A stretch of DNA of 7,698 nucleotides from Pseudomonadota bacterium (GTDB taxonomy: Bacteria > Pseudomonadota > Alphaproteobacteria > Rhizobiales > Xanthobacteraceae): assembly GCA_023433965.1 (NCBI GenBank), contig JAEYTQ010000309.1:1-7698 (forward strand), given 5' to 3'. The translations under genes and the position numbers were made by a program. Under the pieces are notes generated by a model. It was given only the letters and a program-made list of their open reading frames with translations, searched no databases and was not told where the DNA came from. Shown in pieces: positions 1-6,142 of this stretch (position 1 is its first letter; each line of letters opens with the position of its first letter).

Positions 1-67
1 CTCAAGCCTGCGCGGCGAGACAAGCCACGCGCCATCTCGGCGCAGTCAAGACGGCCGGGGCACAATC

Positions 68-75
68 GGGGGAGG
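68..75 (+). promoter_or_regulatory. Shine-Dalgarno site fixing the TTG start of dctQ
   Basis: A purine run GGGGGAGG ends 8 bases before a TTG codon at 84-86. There is no ATG or GTG in this frame between the left window edge and the TTG, although the frame itself stays open to the edge. The strong ribosome-binding site at normal spacing therefore decides the start. The first residues that follow (MQALLKLSSRIDAFT) look like a normal DctQ N-terminus. Confidence 0.7.
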
Positions 76-83
76 ACCTATCG

Positions 84-665
84 TTGCAAGCGCTCCTTAA
101 GCTGAGCAGCAGGATCGACGCGTTCACGCGCTGGACCGGCAAACGCATTGCGTGGCTGATCCTGCTCGCCGTGATCATCTCGGCGGTCAACGCGATCATC
201 CGCAAGACGTTCGACACCTCGTCCAATTCGTGGCTCGAGCTGCAATGGGTGCTGTTCAGCATCGTTTTCCTGCTTTGTGCGCCCTGGACGCTGCTCGACA
301 ACGAGCACATCCGCATCGACATCGTGAGCAACGCGATGTCGAAGAAAGCGCGCAACGTCATCGACGTCGTCGGTCACGTGTTCTTCCTCGCTCCGATCTG
401 CATCGTCATGATCATTACCGGAGTGCCGTTCTTCCTGCGCTCCTTCGAGATCAACGAGCAATCCGGCAATGCCGGTGGCCTGCCGCAATGGCCCGCCAAA
501 GCCCTGATCATGATCGGGTTCGCTTTCCTGCTGGTGCAAGGCGTCTCCGAGCTGATCAAGCGGATTGCCGTGATGCGCGGCTTGATACCCGACCCACACG
601 AATCGCAGGTGTCGGCGCTCGAGGCGGAAGTCGAGCATCTCGTCGAAGCGATCGAGAAGAAGTAG
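84..665 (+). CDS. dctQ: TRAP transporter small permease subunit (DctQ)
   Basis: This is the small integral membrane subunit of a tripartite ATP-independent periplasmic (TRAP) transporter. In this family it pairs with DctM in the inner membrane to import an organic acid with a sodium gradient. The 193-residue product has four hydrophobic segments at about residues 22-39, 54-71, 92-116 and 138-157, as expected for DctQ. Between helices 2 and 3 lies the family-typical stretch DNEHIRIDI (72-80), and helix 2 begins with the usual ELQW (52-55). After helix 4 there is a charged tail ending in a short likely coiled-coil helix (about 175-193, ALEAEVEHLVEAIEKK). The TTG start is supported by a strong ribosome-binding site. 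dctM follows after 27 bp in the same direction, so the two form an operon. No binding-protein gene is directly adjacent; the candidates lie at the right end of the window on the other strand. Confidence 0.93.
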   Translation: MQALLKLSSRIDAFTRWTGKRIAWLILLAVIISAVNAIIRKTFDTSSNSWLELQWVLFSIVFLLCAPWTLLDNEHIRIDIVSNAMSKKARNVIDVVGHVFFLAPICIVMIITGVPFFLRSFEINEQSGNAGGLPQWPAKALIMIGFAFLLVQGVSELIKRIAVMRGLIPDPHESQVSALEAEVEHLVEAIEKK

Positions 666-692
666 CCGCTGGCGACGGTGTAGGGGGAATTC

Positions 693-2348
693 ATGACTGC
701 ATTCATCATCGCCAATATGGCGCCCATCATGTTCGTGTCGCTGGTCGTCATGCTGCTGCTTGGCTACCCGGCAGCATTCTCGCTCGGCGCCGTCGGCTTG
801 TTCTTCGCCATCATCGGCGTCGAGCTCGGTCAGTTCCACCCCGACTTCCTCCAGGCCCTGCCGGAGCGCGTCTACGGCGTGATGAACAACGACACCCTGC
901 TCGCAATTCCCTTCTTCACCTTCATGGGGCTGGTGCTGGAGCGGTCGGGCATGGCGGAGGATCTGCTCGACACCATCGGGCAGCTGTTCGGCACCATCCG
1001 CGGCGGCCTCGCCTATGCCGTGATCTTCGTCGGCGCGCTGCTCGCCGCCACCACCGGCGTGGTCGCGGCGTCCGTGATTTCGATGGGCCTGATCTCCCTG
1101 CCGATCATGCTGCGCTATGGCTATGACCGCCGCGTCGCAGCTGGCGTCATCGCCGCGTCCGGAACGCTGGCGCAAATCATTCCGCCCTCGCTCGTCCTGA
1201 TCGTGATGGCCGACCAGCTCGGCAAGTCCGTCGGCGACATGTACGAAGGCGCCTTCATCCCGGGCCTCGTGCTCGCCGCCCTCTATGCCGGCTACGCCTT
1301 CCTCGTCAGTATGATCTTCCCCGCGGCCGCGCCGGGCCTGCCGAAGGAAGCCATCGGCTTCCGCGAGGAGAACGGCGACCGCGGCCTGGTCTCGCTCGGC
1401 ATGCTGTTCCTCGCCAGCTGCGTGTTCGGTTGGTTCATGATGCGCAATTCGAGCACACACGGCGCCGATTACGTCGTGCTCAGCATGTTCTACGGCATCG
1501 TCTTCGCCTTCGCCGTCGCGGTGGTGAACTGGATCGTCGACAAGCTGACCGGCTTCCGTTTCCTCTCGAAAATGGCGCAGCAGACCACGTTCGTGATGGT
1601 GCCGCCGCTGTTCCTGATCTTCCTGGTGCTGGGCACGATCTTCATCGGCATTGCGACCCCGACCGAAGGCGGCGCGATGGGTGCAACGGGCGCCCTCCTC
1701 CTGGGAGCCGTGAAGCGGCGCCTGAGCTGGGACTTGATCCGGCAGGCCACGGAATCGACCGCCAAGCTGTCGGCTTTCGTCATCTTCATCCTGGTCGGCG
1801 CCCGGATTTTTTCGCTCACTTTCTACGGCGTCAACGGCCACGTCTGGGTCGAGCACCTGCTCACCTCGCTGCCCGGGGGCCAGGTCGGCTTCCTGATCTT
1901 CGTCAACGTGCTCGTGTTCATCCTGGCCTTCTTCCTCGACTTCTTCGAGCTGGCCTTCATCGTGATCCCGCTGCTGGGGCCGGCTGCCGATAAGCTCGGC
2001 ATCGACCTGATCTGGTTCGGCGTCATTCTCGGCGTCAACATGCAGACCTCGTTCATGCATCCGCCGTTCGGCTTCGCGCTGTTCTATCTCCGCTCGGTGG
2101 CGCCGAAGGAACGCTACACCGATCGCATCACCGGCAAGCGGATGGACCCGGTCACCACCGGCCAGATCTATTGGGGCGCGGTACCGTTCGTCGTCATCCA
2201 GATGATCATGGTCGGTCTGGTGATCGCGTTCCCCGCGATGGTGATGCACTACAAGGGTGTGCAGACCAACATCGATCCCAGCACGATCAAGATCGAGGTG
2301 CCGCAGATCGACCTGCCGCCGCTCGATCTCGGCCCACCGCAGAAATAG
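693..2348 (+). CDS. dctM: TRAP transporter large permease subunit (DctM)
   Basis: This is the large transport subunit of the TRAP system, expected to form the substrate and sodium path in the inner membrane. The 551-residue product is hydrophobic throughout. DctM hallmarks in order are: FFTFMGLVLERSGMAEDLL (74-92), the scoop-like GTLAQIIPPSLVLI (157-170), the second repeat motif ATPTEGGAMGATGA (321-334), FLDFFELAFIVIPLLGP (414-430) and the HPPFGFALFYLRSVAP block (456-471). Typical DctM proteins have about 425 residues. This is the longer variant, with extra loop and helices around 210-300 and a C-terminal extension, as in members annotated for mannitol/chloroaromatic or 2-oxoacid uptake. The tail (about 530-551) is proline-rich and probably soluble. 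The ATG has an AGGGGG site (682-687) a few bases upstream. The stop codon runs directly into a large hairpin. Substrate is not readable from the permease; the TakP-like binding protein in the window suggests 2-oxo acids. Confidence 0.95.
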   Translation: MTAFIIANMAPIMFVSLVVMLLLGYPAAFSLGAVGLFFAIIGVELGQFHPDFLQALPERVYGVMNNDTLLAIPFFTFMGLVLERSGMAEDLLDTIGQLFGTIRGGLAYAVIFVGALLAATTGVVAASVISMGLISLPIMLRYGYDRRVAAGVIAASGTLAQIIPPSLVLIVMADQLGKSVGDMYEGAFIPGLVLAALYAGYAFLVSMIFPAAAPGLPKEAIGFREENGDRGLVSLGMLFLASCVFGWFMMRNSSTHGADYVVLSMFYGIVFAFAVAVVNWIVDKLTGFRFLSKMAQQTTFVMVPPLFLIFLVLGTIFIGIATPTEGGAMGATGALLLGAVKRRLSWDLIRQATESTAKLSAFVIFILVGARIFSLTFYGVNGHVWVEHLLTSLPGGQVGFLIFVNVLVFILAFFLDFFELAFIVIPLLGPAADKLGIDLIWFGVILGVNMQTSFMHPPFGFALFYLRSVAPKERYTDRITGKRMDPVTTGQIYWGAVPFVVIQMIMVGLVIAFPAMVMHYKGVQTNIDPSTIKIEVPQIDLPPLDLGPPQK

Positions 2349-2389
2349 CGGAAGGCAGAGCGCAATCGCGCTCTTGCCCTCCGTTCCGC
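2348..2389 (+). terminator. Hairpin at the dctM stop, probable transcription terminator
   Basis: The core is a perfect 7-bp stem, AGAGCGC (2357-2363) with GCGCTCT (2368-2374), closed by the loop AATC. It is extended by GGC (2354-2356) with GCC (2376-2378) and, past an unpaired stretch, by GCGGAA (2348-2353) with TTCCGC (2384-2389). The last base of the dctM stop codon is in the stem. No T-run follows, so it may act as a weak or factor-assisted terminator or as an mRNA 3'-end stabiliser. Confidence 0.55.
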
Positions 2390-2423
2390 GCCAGGCTCGC
2401 ATAGGGTGGCGTCTCCCCTGCGG

Positions 2424-2471
2424 CGCATCCTTCGAGACGCCCGCCTCCGGCGGGCCCTCAGGATGAGGGCC
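2424..2471. repeat. REP-like palindromic unit, copy 1
   Basis: This is an imperfect palindrome. The outer arms CATCCT (2426-2431) and AGGATG (2460-2465) pair, as do GAG (2434-2436) with CTC (2457-2459), and the inner stem GCCCGCC (2439-2445) pairs with GGCGGGC (2449-2455) around the loop TCC. The conserved block TTCGAGACG lies on the left arm and CCCTCAGG on the right. The second copy lies about 45 bases away in inverted orientation. I recall this sequence type (CATCCTTCGAGACG with CCTCAGGATGAGG) as a frequent intergenic repeat in Bradyrhizobium and Rhodopseudomonas; that is recollection, not a search. Confidence 0.75.
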
Positions 2472-2513
2472 GAGTGCCTGGCAACTGTTTTGGCAGATGC
2501 CGATGCCCGCTTA

Positions 2514-2558
2514 GCCTCACCCTGAGGGACCGCGAAGCGGTCGTCTCGAAGGGCGAAG
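2514..2558. repeat. REP-like palindromic unit, copy 2 (inverted)
   Basis: Read on the minus strand this copy matches copy 1 closely, sharing CTTCGAGACG, CCCTCAGG and TGAGG. The inner stem is GACCGC (2528-2533) with GCGGTC (2537-2542), loop GAA. Relative to copy 1 the inner stem is one pair shorter, and one C:G pair is replaced by an A:T pair (2529 with 2541), so base pairing is kept while sequence changes. The outer arms are CACCCT (2518-2523) and AGGGCG (2550-2555). The two copies face each other between the convergent ends of dctM and the histidine kinase gene. Confidence 0.75.
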
Positions 2559-2612
2559 CGCGCTCAGATCTTTCAAGAACCATATGCGATTGTCCTGCCC
2601 CTCCAGAGAGGG

Positions 2613-3962
2613 TCAGCAGGTGCTGTTGTCCGCCAACCTGAACCGCATCGCGAACTCTGCGCCGCCGCCGGGGAGGTTCCTCACTGCCACCGTCGCCGCA
2701 TGATCGTCCGCCACCGCGCGCACGATCGACAGCCCGAGCCCCGCGCCGTCGCTGCGCCGGCGGTCGGCGCGCCAGAAGCGCTGGAAGATCAGTTCGCGCT
2801 CGGCCTCCGGGACGCCCGGGCCGTGGTCGCGCACGCAGAGCGAGCCGTCATCGTGCACCTCGACATCCACGGACGTGTTCCTGGCCGTGAATTTGATGGC
2901 GTTCTCGGCCAGGTTGAAGATCGCGCGATGGAGCATCTCCGAATTGCCGTGGATCACGACCGGCGCATCGGTGCCCTTCAATGCGATCTCCTTGTGTTGC
3001 GCGATGGCAAGCGGCGCGATCGCACCAACCACCTCGGCGCAAACGGCGCGCAGGTCCGCCGTCTCGCCGGGATCGAGCACCAGCGAGTCGAGCTCGGCGA
3101 TCTCCAGCAGCTGGGCCACGATGCGGCTCATGGCTTCGACGTCAGCCAGCAGCGCCTGCCGGGCCGCGCCGTCGGCCAGCGTCTCGATCCGGGTGCGCAG
3201 GATCGCGAGCGGCGTGCGCAACTGATGCGCGGCGTCGGCGGTGAACTGCCGCTGCACGCGAAAGCCGCCCTCGAGGCGGTCCAGCGCCTGGTTCACGGCG
3301 GTGACCAGTGGCACGATCTCGCGCGGGATCTGCGCCGTCGGCAGACGGACGTCGGTGCGCGCTGGGCCGATATTGCTGGCCTCCTGCGAGGCCCTCCAAA
3401 CCGGCGCAATCGCCCGGCGGAAAATGATGATGTCGGTGGCAAGCAGGACGAGGAGGATCGGGATGGTGACCCATCCCACCCGCCGGAAGAAGTTCGAGAT
3501 GATGTCGTCGATGATAACGTCGCGATGCGAGAGGTCCTCAGCGACCCGGATACGCACCGTCTTGCCGGCAATATCCCGCGTGACGCCTGCGCCGGAGATG
3601 GTCTCGGATGGCTGACGCGTCGCGGCGCCGGACCGGCGGTGCGAGGAAAACAGCAACCGGCCCTCGTCATCGCGAATGTCGTATTGATAGCGGCCGTAAG
3701 CCTCCGAATAGAGCCCCTTGAGGCTGTCCGGAAGGTTGAACGTCAGCGAGCCGTCCGGTTGGGCGACAATGCGCTCCGCCAGCACCTCGGCCTGCGCGCG
3801 CATGCCGTCGCGGTGCAGCTGCTCGATCTCGGAATTGAGCAGCCAGAACAGCACCAGCGGCAGGACGATCGCGACCATCGCGATCGCGACGATGTGCAGG
3901 AAGACGATTCGCCAGATCAGCGATTTGAACGCGAGCGATCCGGCAGGGCGGCCGAGAGCCAC
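2613..3962 (-). CDS. Sensor histidine kinase, TctE-like, partner of the upstream response regulator
   Basis: This is a membrane-bound sensor kinase that should autophosphorylate on histidine and pass phosphate to the regulator encoded just upstream. The 449-residue product has a transmembrane helix at about 15-42, a periplasmic domain of about 120 residues (43-162), a second helix at about 163-181 and a HAMP-like linker to about 235. The dimerisation/H-box follows (FTADAAHQLRTPLAIL, His246), then the N-box (FNLAENAIKFT, Asn354), G1 (DHGPGVP, 379-385), F-box (IFQRFWR) and G2 (GAGLGLSIV, 406-414). All catalytic boxes are intact. Architecture and H-box wording resemble the TctE/QseC group, which often senses organic acids or sits beside their transporters. 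The start is GTG, 1 nt after the regulator's stop, with GAGGA (3975-3971) 8 bases upstream, so translation is probably coupled. The ligand cannot be read from sequence. The gene converges on dctM. Confidence 0.92.
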   Translation of the reverse strand: MALGRPAGSLAFKSLIWRIVFLHIVAIAMVAIVLPLVLFWLLNSEIEQLHRDGMRAQAEVLAERIVAQPDGSLTFNLPDSLKGLYSEAYGRYQYDIRDDEGRLLFSSHRRSGAATRQPSETISGAGVTRDIAGKTVRIRVAEDLSHRDVIIDDIISNFFRRVGWVTIPILLVLLATDIIIFRRAIAPVWRASQEASNIGPARTDVRLPTAQIPREIVPLVTAVNQALDRLEGGFRVQRQFTADAAHQLRTPLAILRTRIETLADGAARQALLADVEAMSRIVAQLLEIAELDSLVLDPGETADLRAVCAEVVGAIAPLAIAQHKEIALKGTDAPVVIHGNSEMLHRAIFNLAENAIKFTARNTSVDVEVHDDGSLCVRDHGPGVPEAERELIFQRFWRADRRRSDGAGLGLSIVRAVADDHAATVAVRNLPGGGAEFAMRFRLADNSTC

Positions 3963-3963
3963 G

Positions 3964-4638
3964 CTATTTTTCCTCGGCCATGAGATACCCGACCCCGCGG
4001 ATGGTGTGGATCACCACCCTGGCGCCGTGCTCGGCCAGCTGCTTGCGCAGCCGCGAAACATAGACCTCCACCGCGTTGGAGGCGACCTCGCCCTCGAGCC
4101 CGAAGATGTGGTCCTCGACGTGCTTCTTCGGCACCACCCGTCCCTGCCGGCGCATCAGGATCTCCAGCACCGAGGCTTCGCGCGCGGAGATGACCCGCGG
4201 CTGGTCGTCGACGAAGATCTGGCGGGTCTCGGTGTCGTAGACGAGATTGGCAAGGCGCAGCGAGCGGCCGAGCAGCCGGCCGGGCCGGCGCAGGATGGCC
4301 TCCAGCCGCGCCACCAGCTCCTCCATCGCGAACGGCTTTGCGAGATAGTCGTCGGCGCCGCTGCGCAGGCCGGTGACGCGGTCCTGCAGGCCGCCGCGCG
4401 CGGTCAGCACCAGCACCGGCAGCGGCTCCATCTCGAGGCGCAGCTCGCGCAGCACCGCCAGGCCGTCGCCGTCCGGCAGGCCGAGGTCGAGGATCATCGC
4501 GCCATAACTGACGCTACTGAGGGCCGCGCGCGCGTCGGCGGCGCTGCCCACGATGTCGCTCTCGTAGCCGGCCGCCGCCAACCCGGCCGCAATGAGCCGC
4601 GACAGCTCCGCATTGTCCTCGACGATCAGAAGGCGCAT
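3964..4638 (-). CDS. OmpR/PhoB-family response regulator, TctD-like
   Basis: This is a two-domain transcription factor of 224 residues. The receiver domain (about 1-115) carries the acidic pair Glu7/Asp8, the phosphoacceptor Asp51 (ILDLGLPDGDG), Thr79 and Lys101 (KPF), all at their expected places. The C-terminal winged-helix domain (about 128-222) ends with the typical recognition helix and wing (NAVEVYVSRLRKQL, then IHTIRGVGYLM). I chose the ATG giving MRLLIVEDN, because receiver domains begin at that strand. An ATG 84 bases further upstream in frame would add a 28-residue cysteine- and tryptophan-bearing extension with no domain support. GGGA stands a few bases before the chosen ATG as a weak ribosome-binding site. 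The kinase gene follows after 1 nt. The family places such pairs next to tricarboxylate or other organic-acid transporters, so control of the TRAP genes here is a reasonable guess. The DNA target is unknown. Confidence 0.93.
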   Translation of the reverse strand: MRLLIVEDNAELSRLIAAGLAAAGYESDIVGSAADARAALSSVSYGAMILDLGLPDGDGLAVLRELRLEMEPLPVLVLTARGGLQDRVTGLRSGADDYLAKPFAMEELVARLEAILRRPGRLLGRSLRLANLVYDTETRQIFVDDQPRVISAREASVLEILMRRQGRVVPKKHVEDHIFGLEGEVASNAVEVYVSRLRKQLAEHGARVVIHTIRGVGYLMAEEK

Positions 4639-4882
4639 CGATATCCCGACATCGCGGCACAGCTCTCGCCGCGTCTGCGCTCTTTTCCAGCATTCCGGGC
4701 ACGGCGGCCAGCAAAAAAGCATCGGCAGGGTTGAGCTTCATCACGCTCGCCAGGCGAAGCCGCCTTCAGAGGAGAACAGGACGCCGAGATTTGAGTTCCC
4801 CTGGACGACCGAAACGTCGTTCTTTCTGAAGGACATCCGCATCCGAATCCGGCATGCTGGAACGTCCACGCGATATCTCCGC
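4639..4882. other. Divergent intergenic region between the two-component operon and the HTH-DUF5985 operon
   Basis: The 244 bp must hold promoters for two divergent operons: the response regulator to the left and the small winged-helix gene to the right. I could not identify a convincing -35/-10 pair, an extended sigma-54 site (TGGC-N8-TTGC) or a general-stress ECF site at a sensible distance. A GGAAC at 4859-4863 lies too close to the 4883 start to serve it. Reading frames that run through this stretch lack start sites and domain support. Confidence 0.5.
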
Positions 4883-5254
4883 ATGACTGCCTCTCCCATT
4901 CCGGATGACATACGCGAACTGCTCCTGAAGAGCATCGATACCGTGGCGCAGCTGGAGGCACTGCTGTTCTTGCGGAGCCAATCCGGCGCGAAGTTCGACG
5001 TGCGGTCGTTGGCTCAACGTCTTTTCGCCCCGGAGCCGGAAATCGAGGCTGCAATGGCCAGGTTGCAGAGAGATGGTTTCGTCAAGGAAGAGCGCGGGGC
5101 CTTCTATTACGACGCGCCGCCGTCGCTGACGGAAAAGGTCGATCGCCTGGCGGCGAACTATCGGCAGCATCTCATCCCGATCACGAACATGATTCACTCC
5201 AAACCGGCCGCGGCGAGAACGTTCTCGGACGCGTTCCGATTCCGTAAGGGGTAG
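4883..5254 (+). CDS. Small winged-helix-like protein, first gene of a DUF5985 operon
   Basis: The product has 123 residues, is soluble and has no signal peptide or membrane segment. Residues about 18-31 (DTVAQLEALLFLRS) look like the first helix of a winged-helix fold. Residues 38-64 (FDVRSLAQRLF then EIEAAMARLQRDGFV) read as helix-turn-recognition helix, and residues 65-77 (KEERGAFYYDA) as the wing. A basic C-terminal helix follows (LAANYRQHLIPITNMIHSKP) with the ending FSDAFRFRKG. I recall similar proteins beside DUF5985 genes in other Proteobacteria. The role is unknown: it could bind DNA as a small MarR/PadR-like regulator, or use the fold for protein contacts. The ATG is the only good start near the domain, but it has no clear ribosome-binding site; the frame is open upstream without another start codon close by. 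The next gene begins 2 nt after its stop. Confidence 0.8.
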   Translation: MTASPIPDDIRELLLKSIDTVAQLEALLFLRSQSGAKFDVRSLAQRLFAPEPEIEAAMARLQRDGFVKEERGAFYYDAPPSLTEKVDRLAANYRQHLIPITNMIHSKPAAARTFSDAFRFRKG

Positions 5255-5256
5255 CG

Positions 5257-5514
5257 GTGGCAATCGGTATTTACAGCCTGTGTGCCATGACCAGCCTGAT
5301 CAGCTGCTGGCTGCTGACGCGCGCCTATCGGCGTACGCGATCGCGATTGCTGTTGTGGAGCGCAATCAGCTTTGCCGGCCTCGCACTGAACAACCTGGCA
5401 CTCTGGGTCGACAAGTTGGTGCTGCCCGAGACCGATCTCTCGATCCTGCGGACCTCCATCGCCCTGGTCGCCATGCTGGTTCTGCTGTACGGACTGATTT
5501 GGGAGGCTGATTAA
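5257..5514 (+). CDS. DUF5985-type small membrane protein (first copy)
   Basis: The product has 85 residues and three predicted membrane helices at about 3-23, 33-51 and 62-82, with a basic loop AYRRTRSR (23-30) after helix 1. Helix 2 contains SFAGLALNNLALW. It matches my picture of the DUF5985 family, for which I know no experimentally assigned function. The GTG start is preceded by AAGGGG (5246-5251) at good spacing. It begins 2 nt after the winged-helix gene and ends in a TAATG overlap with the next gene, so all three are probably one transcript with coupled translation. Its helix pattern and the RRT loop recur in the next product, so the two are likely diverged duplicates that may form a hetero-oligomer in the inner membrane (inference). 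Confidence 0.8.
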   Translation: MAIGIYSLCAMTSLISCWLLTRAYRRTRSRLLLWSAISFAGLALNNLALWVDKLVLPETDLSILRTSIALVAMLVLLYGLIWEAD

Positions 5515-5789
5515 TGTCCAACCTCGCTCCCGCCCTCGCGGGCGCCGTCGCTCTGGCCTCTTTCCTTGCCGCGCTGTTCTTCCTGAAATTTTGGCGGAGG
5601 ACGTCGGATGTGTTCTTCCTGTTCTTCGCGGCAGCGTTCGCCATCGACGCGGTATCCCGCTTCGTCCTGGCGGCAATGCCGATCTCCAACGAAGTGGAAC
5701 CGGTCGCCTACCTGCCGCGGCTCATGACTTTCGGTCTCATCTTGCTTGCGATCATCCGAAAGAACACGAACACAAAAGGGTCCGACTGA
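5514..5789 (+). CDS. DUF5985-type small membrane protein (second copy)
   Basis: The product has 91 residues and three hydrophobic segments at about 4-26, 32-55 and 66-83. After helix 1 it carries FWRRTSD (26-32), matching the RRT loop of the preceding gene. Helix 2 is unusually phenylalanine-rich (FFLFFAAAFAIDAVSRF). The C-terminus is short, polar and probably cytoplasmic (RKNTNTKGSD). The ATG shares its A with the TAA stop of the upstream gene, and GGGAGG (5501-5506) sits 7 bases ahead of it. Being a second, divergent member of the same small family in the same operon suggests the two are needed together. No catalytic or ligand-binding motif is evident, and function is unknown. Confidence 0.8.
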   Translation: MSNLAPALAGAVALASFLAALFFLKFWRRTSDVFFLFFAAAFAIDAVSRFVLAAMPISNEVEPVAYLPRLMTFGLILLAIIRKNTNTKGSD

Positions 5790-5833
5790 GCGACCGGCAA
5801 CGAGCCCGCGAGATCCGAAGTCGGAGTCTGGAT

Positions 5834-5855
5834 TGCACGGCTGGTGCCTTGTGCA
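5834..5855 (+). terminator. Possible terminator after the HTH-DUF5985 operon
   Basis: TGCAC (5834-5838) pairs with GTGCA (5851-5855), and the inner GGC (5839-5841) pairs with GCC (5846-5848) around the loop TGGT, with two unpaired T. It is followed by GCGTTCTTTG, a weak T-rich tail. It lies 45 bases after the last stop codon of the operon. The stem is short, so the call is tentative. Confidence 0.35.
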
Positions 5856-6095
5856 GCGTTCTTTGAACGTCCTCGGGATCGAAGCGCATCGGCCACGGCA
5901 TCCAGAGGCATGATTTCGGATTAGGCGATGGTGAATGCCTACTACTGTTTTGCCCGACGGGTCAACAAATTCGGTAATTTCGCAATCACCTACGGTGACG
6001 AAGTCAAGTCGTTGATAACACTGCCCCCGTCTACTGTGCATGGGGTTGTTTTTCGGTGTTTGGTCGGACGCCCTCCGGAACGCCGCAACGACAAG

Positions 6096-6119
6096 GCCCC
6101 GGAGCCTTCGCTCCGGGGC
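6096..6119 (-). terminator. Terminator of the complete dctP gene
   Basis: A perfect 10-bp GC-rich stem, GCCCCGGAGC (6096-6105) with GCTCCGGGGC (6110-6119), has the loop CTTC on the plus strand and GAAG on the minus strand. It starts 24 bases beyond the dctP stop. On the minus strand the sequence after it is CTTGTCGTTGCG, only moderately T-rich, but stem strength and position fit an intrinsic terminator. Confidence 0.8.
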
Positions 6120-6142
6120 GCTGCATCCGGCCGGTGGCGCGA

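Larger units (their letters stand above)
5790..6142. other. Non-coding region between DUF5985 operon and dctP, partly less GC-rich
   Basis: These 353 bp lie between convergent genes. The region holds a modest hairpin just after the DUF5985 operon (5834-5855), a less GC-rich segment at about 5928-6065 with the word CTACTGT twice (5941-5947 and 6030-6036) near GTTTTGCCCGACGGG and TGCATGGGGTTGTTTTTC, and the dctP terminator at 6096-6119. The wording of the less GC-rich part resembles fragments I recall scattered between genes in Bradyrhizobium; this is a memory-based impression. An 83-residue reading frame starting at 5928 is not convincing as a gene. Confidence 0.55.

Noticed and set aside
78..2402. 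A 774-residue open frame on the minus strand across dctQM
   Set aside because: It is antisense to two clear membrane-protein genes, and its composition is dominated by His, Asp, Glu, Arg and Gln without domains. That is the mirror of hydrophobic codons in GC-rich DNA. No plausible ribosome-binding site or family match is visible.
2599..2612. A small hairpin (CCCTC-CAGA-GAGGG) just past the histidine kinase stop as its terminator
   Set aside because: The stem is only 5 bp and no T-run follows on the minus strand; too weak to call.
2700..3983. A 427-residue open frame on the plus strand across the histidine kinase gene
   Set aside because: It is antisense to a kinase with all catalytic boxes intact and shows only charged low-complexity composition.
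4639..4722. A 28-residue N-terminal extension of the response regulator
   Set aside because: Receiver domains begin at the MRLLIVED strand; the extension has no domain support and would occupy the divergent promoter region.
4859..4885. GGAAC near the winged-helix gene as an ECF (general stress) promoter element
   Set aside because: A -35 element this close to the start codon leaves no room for a -10 element and transcription start.
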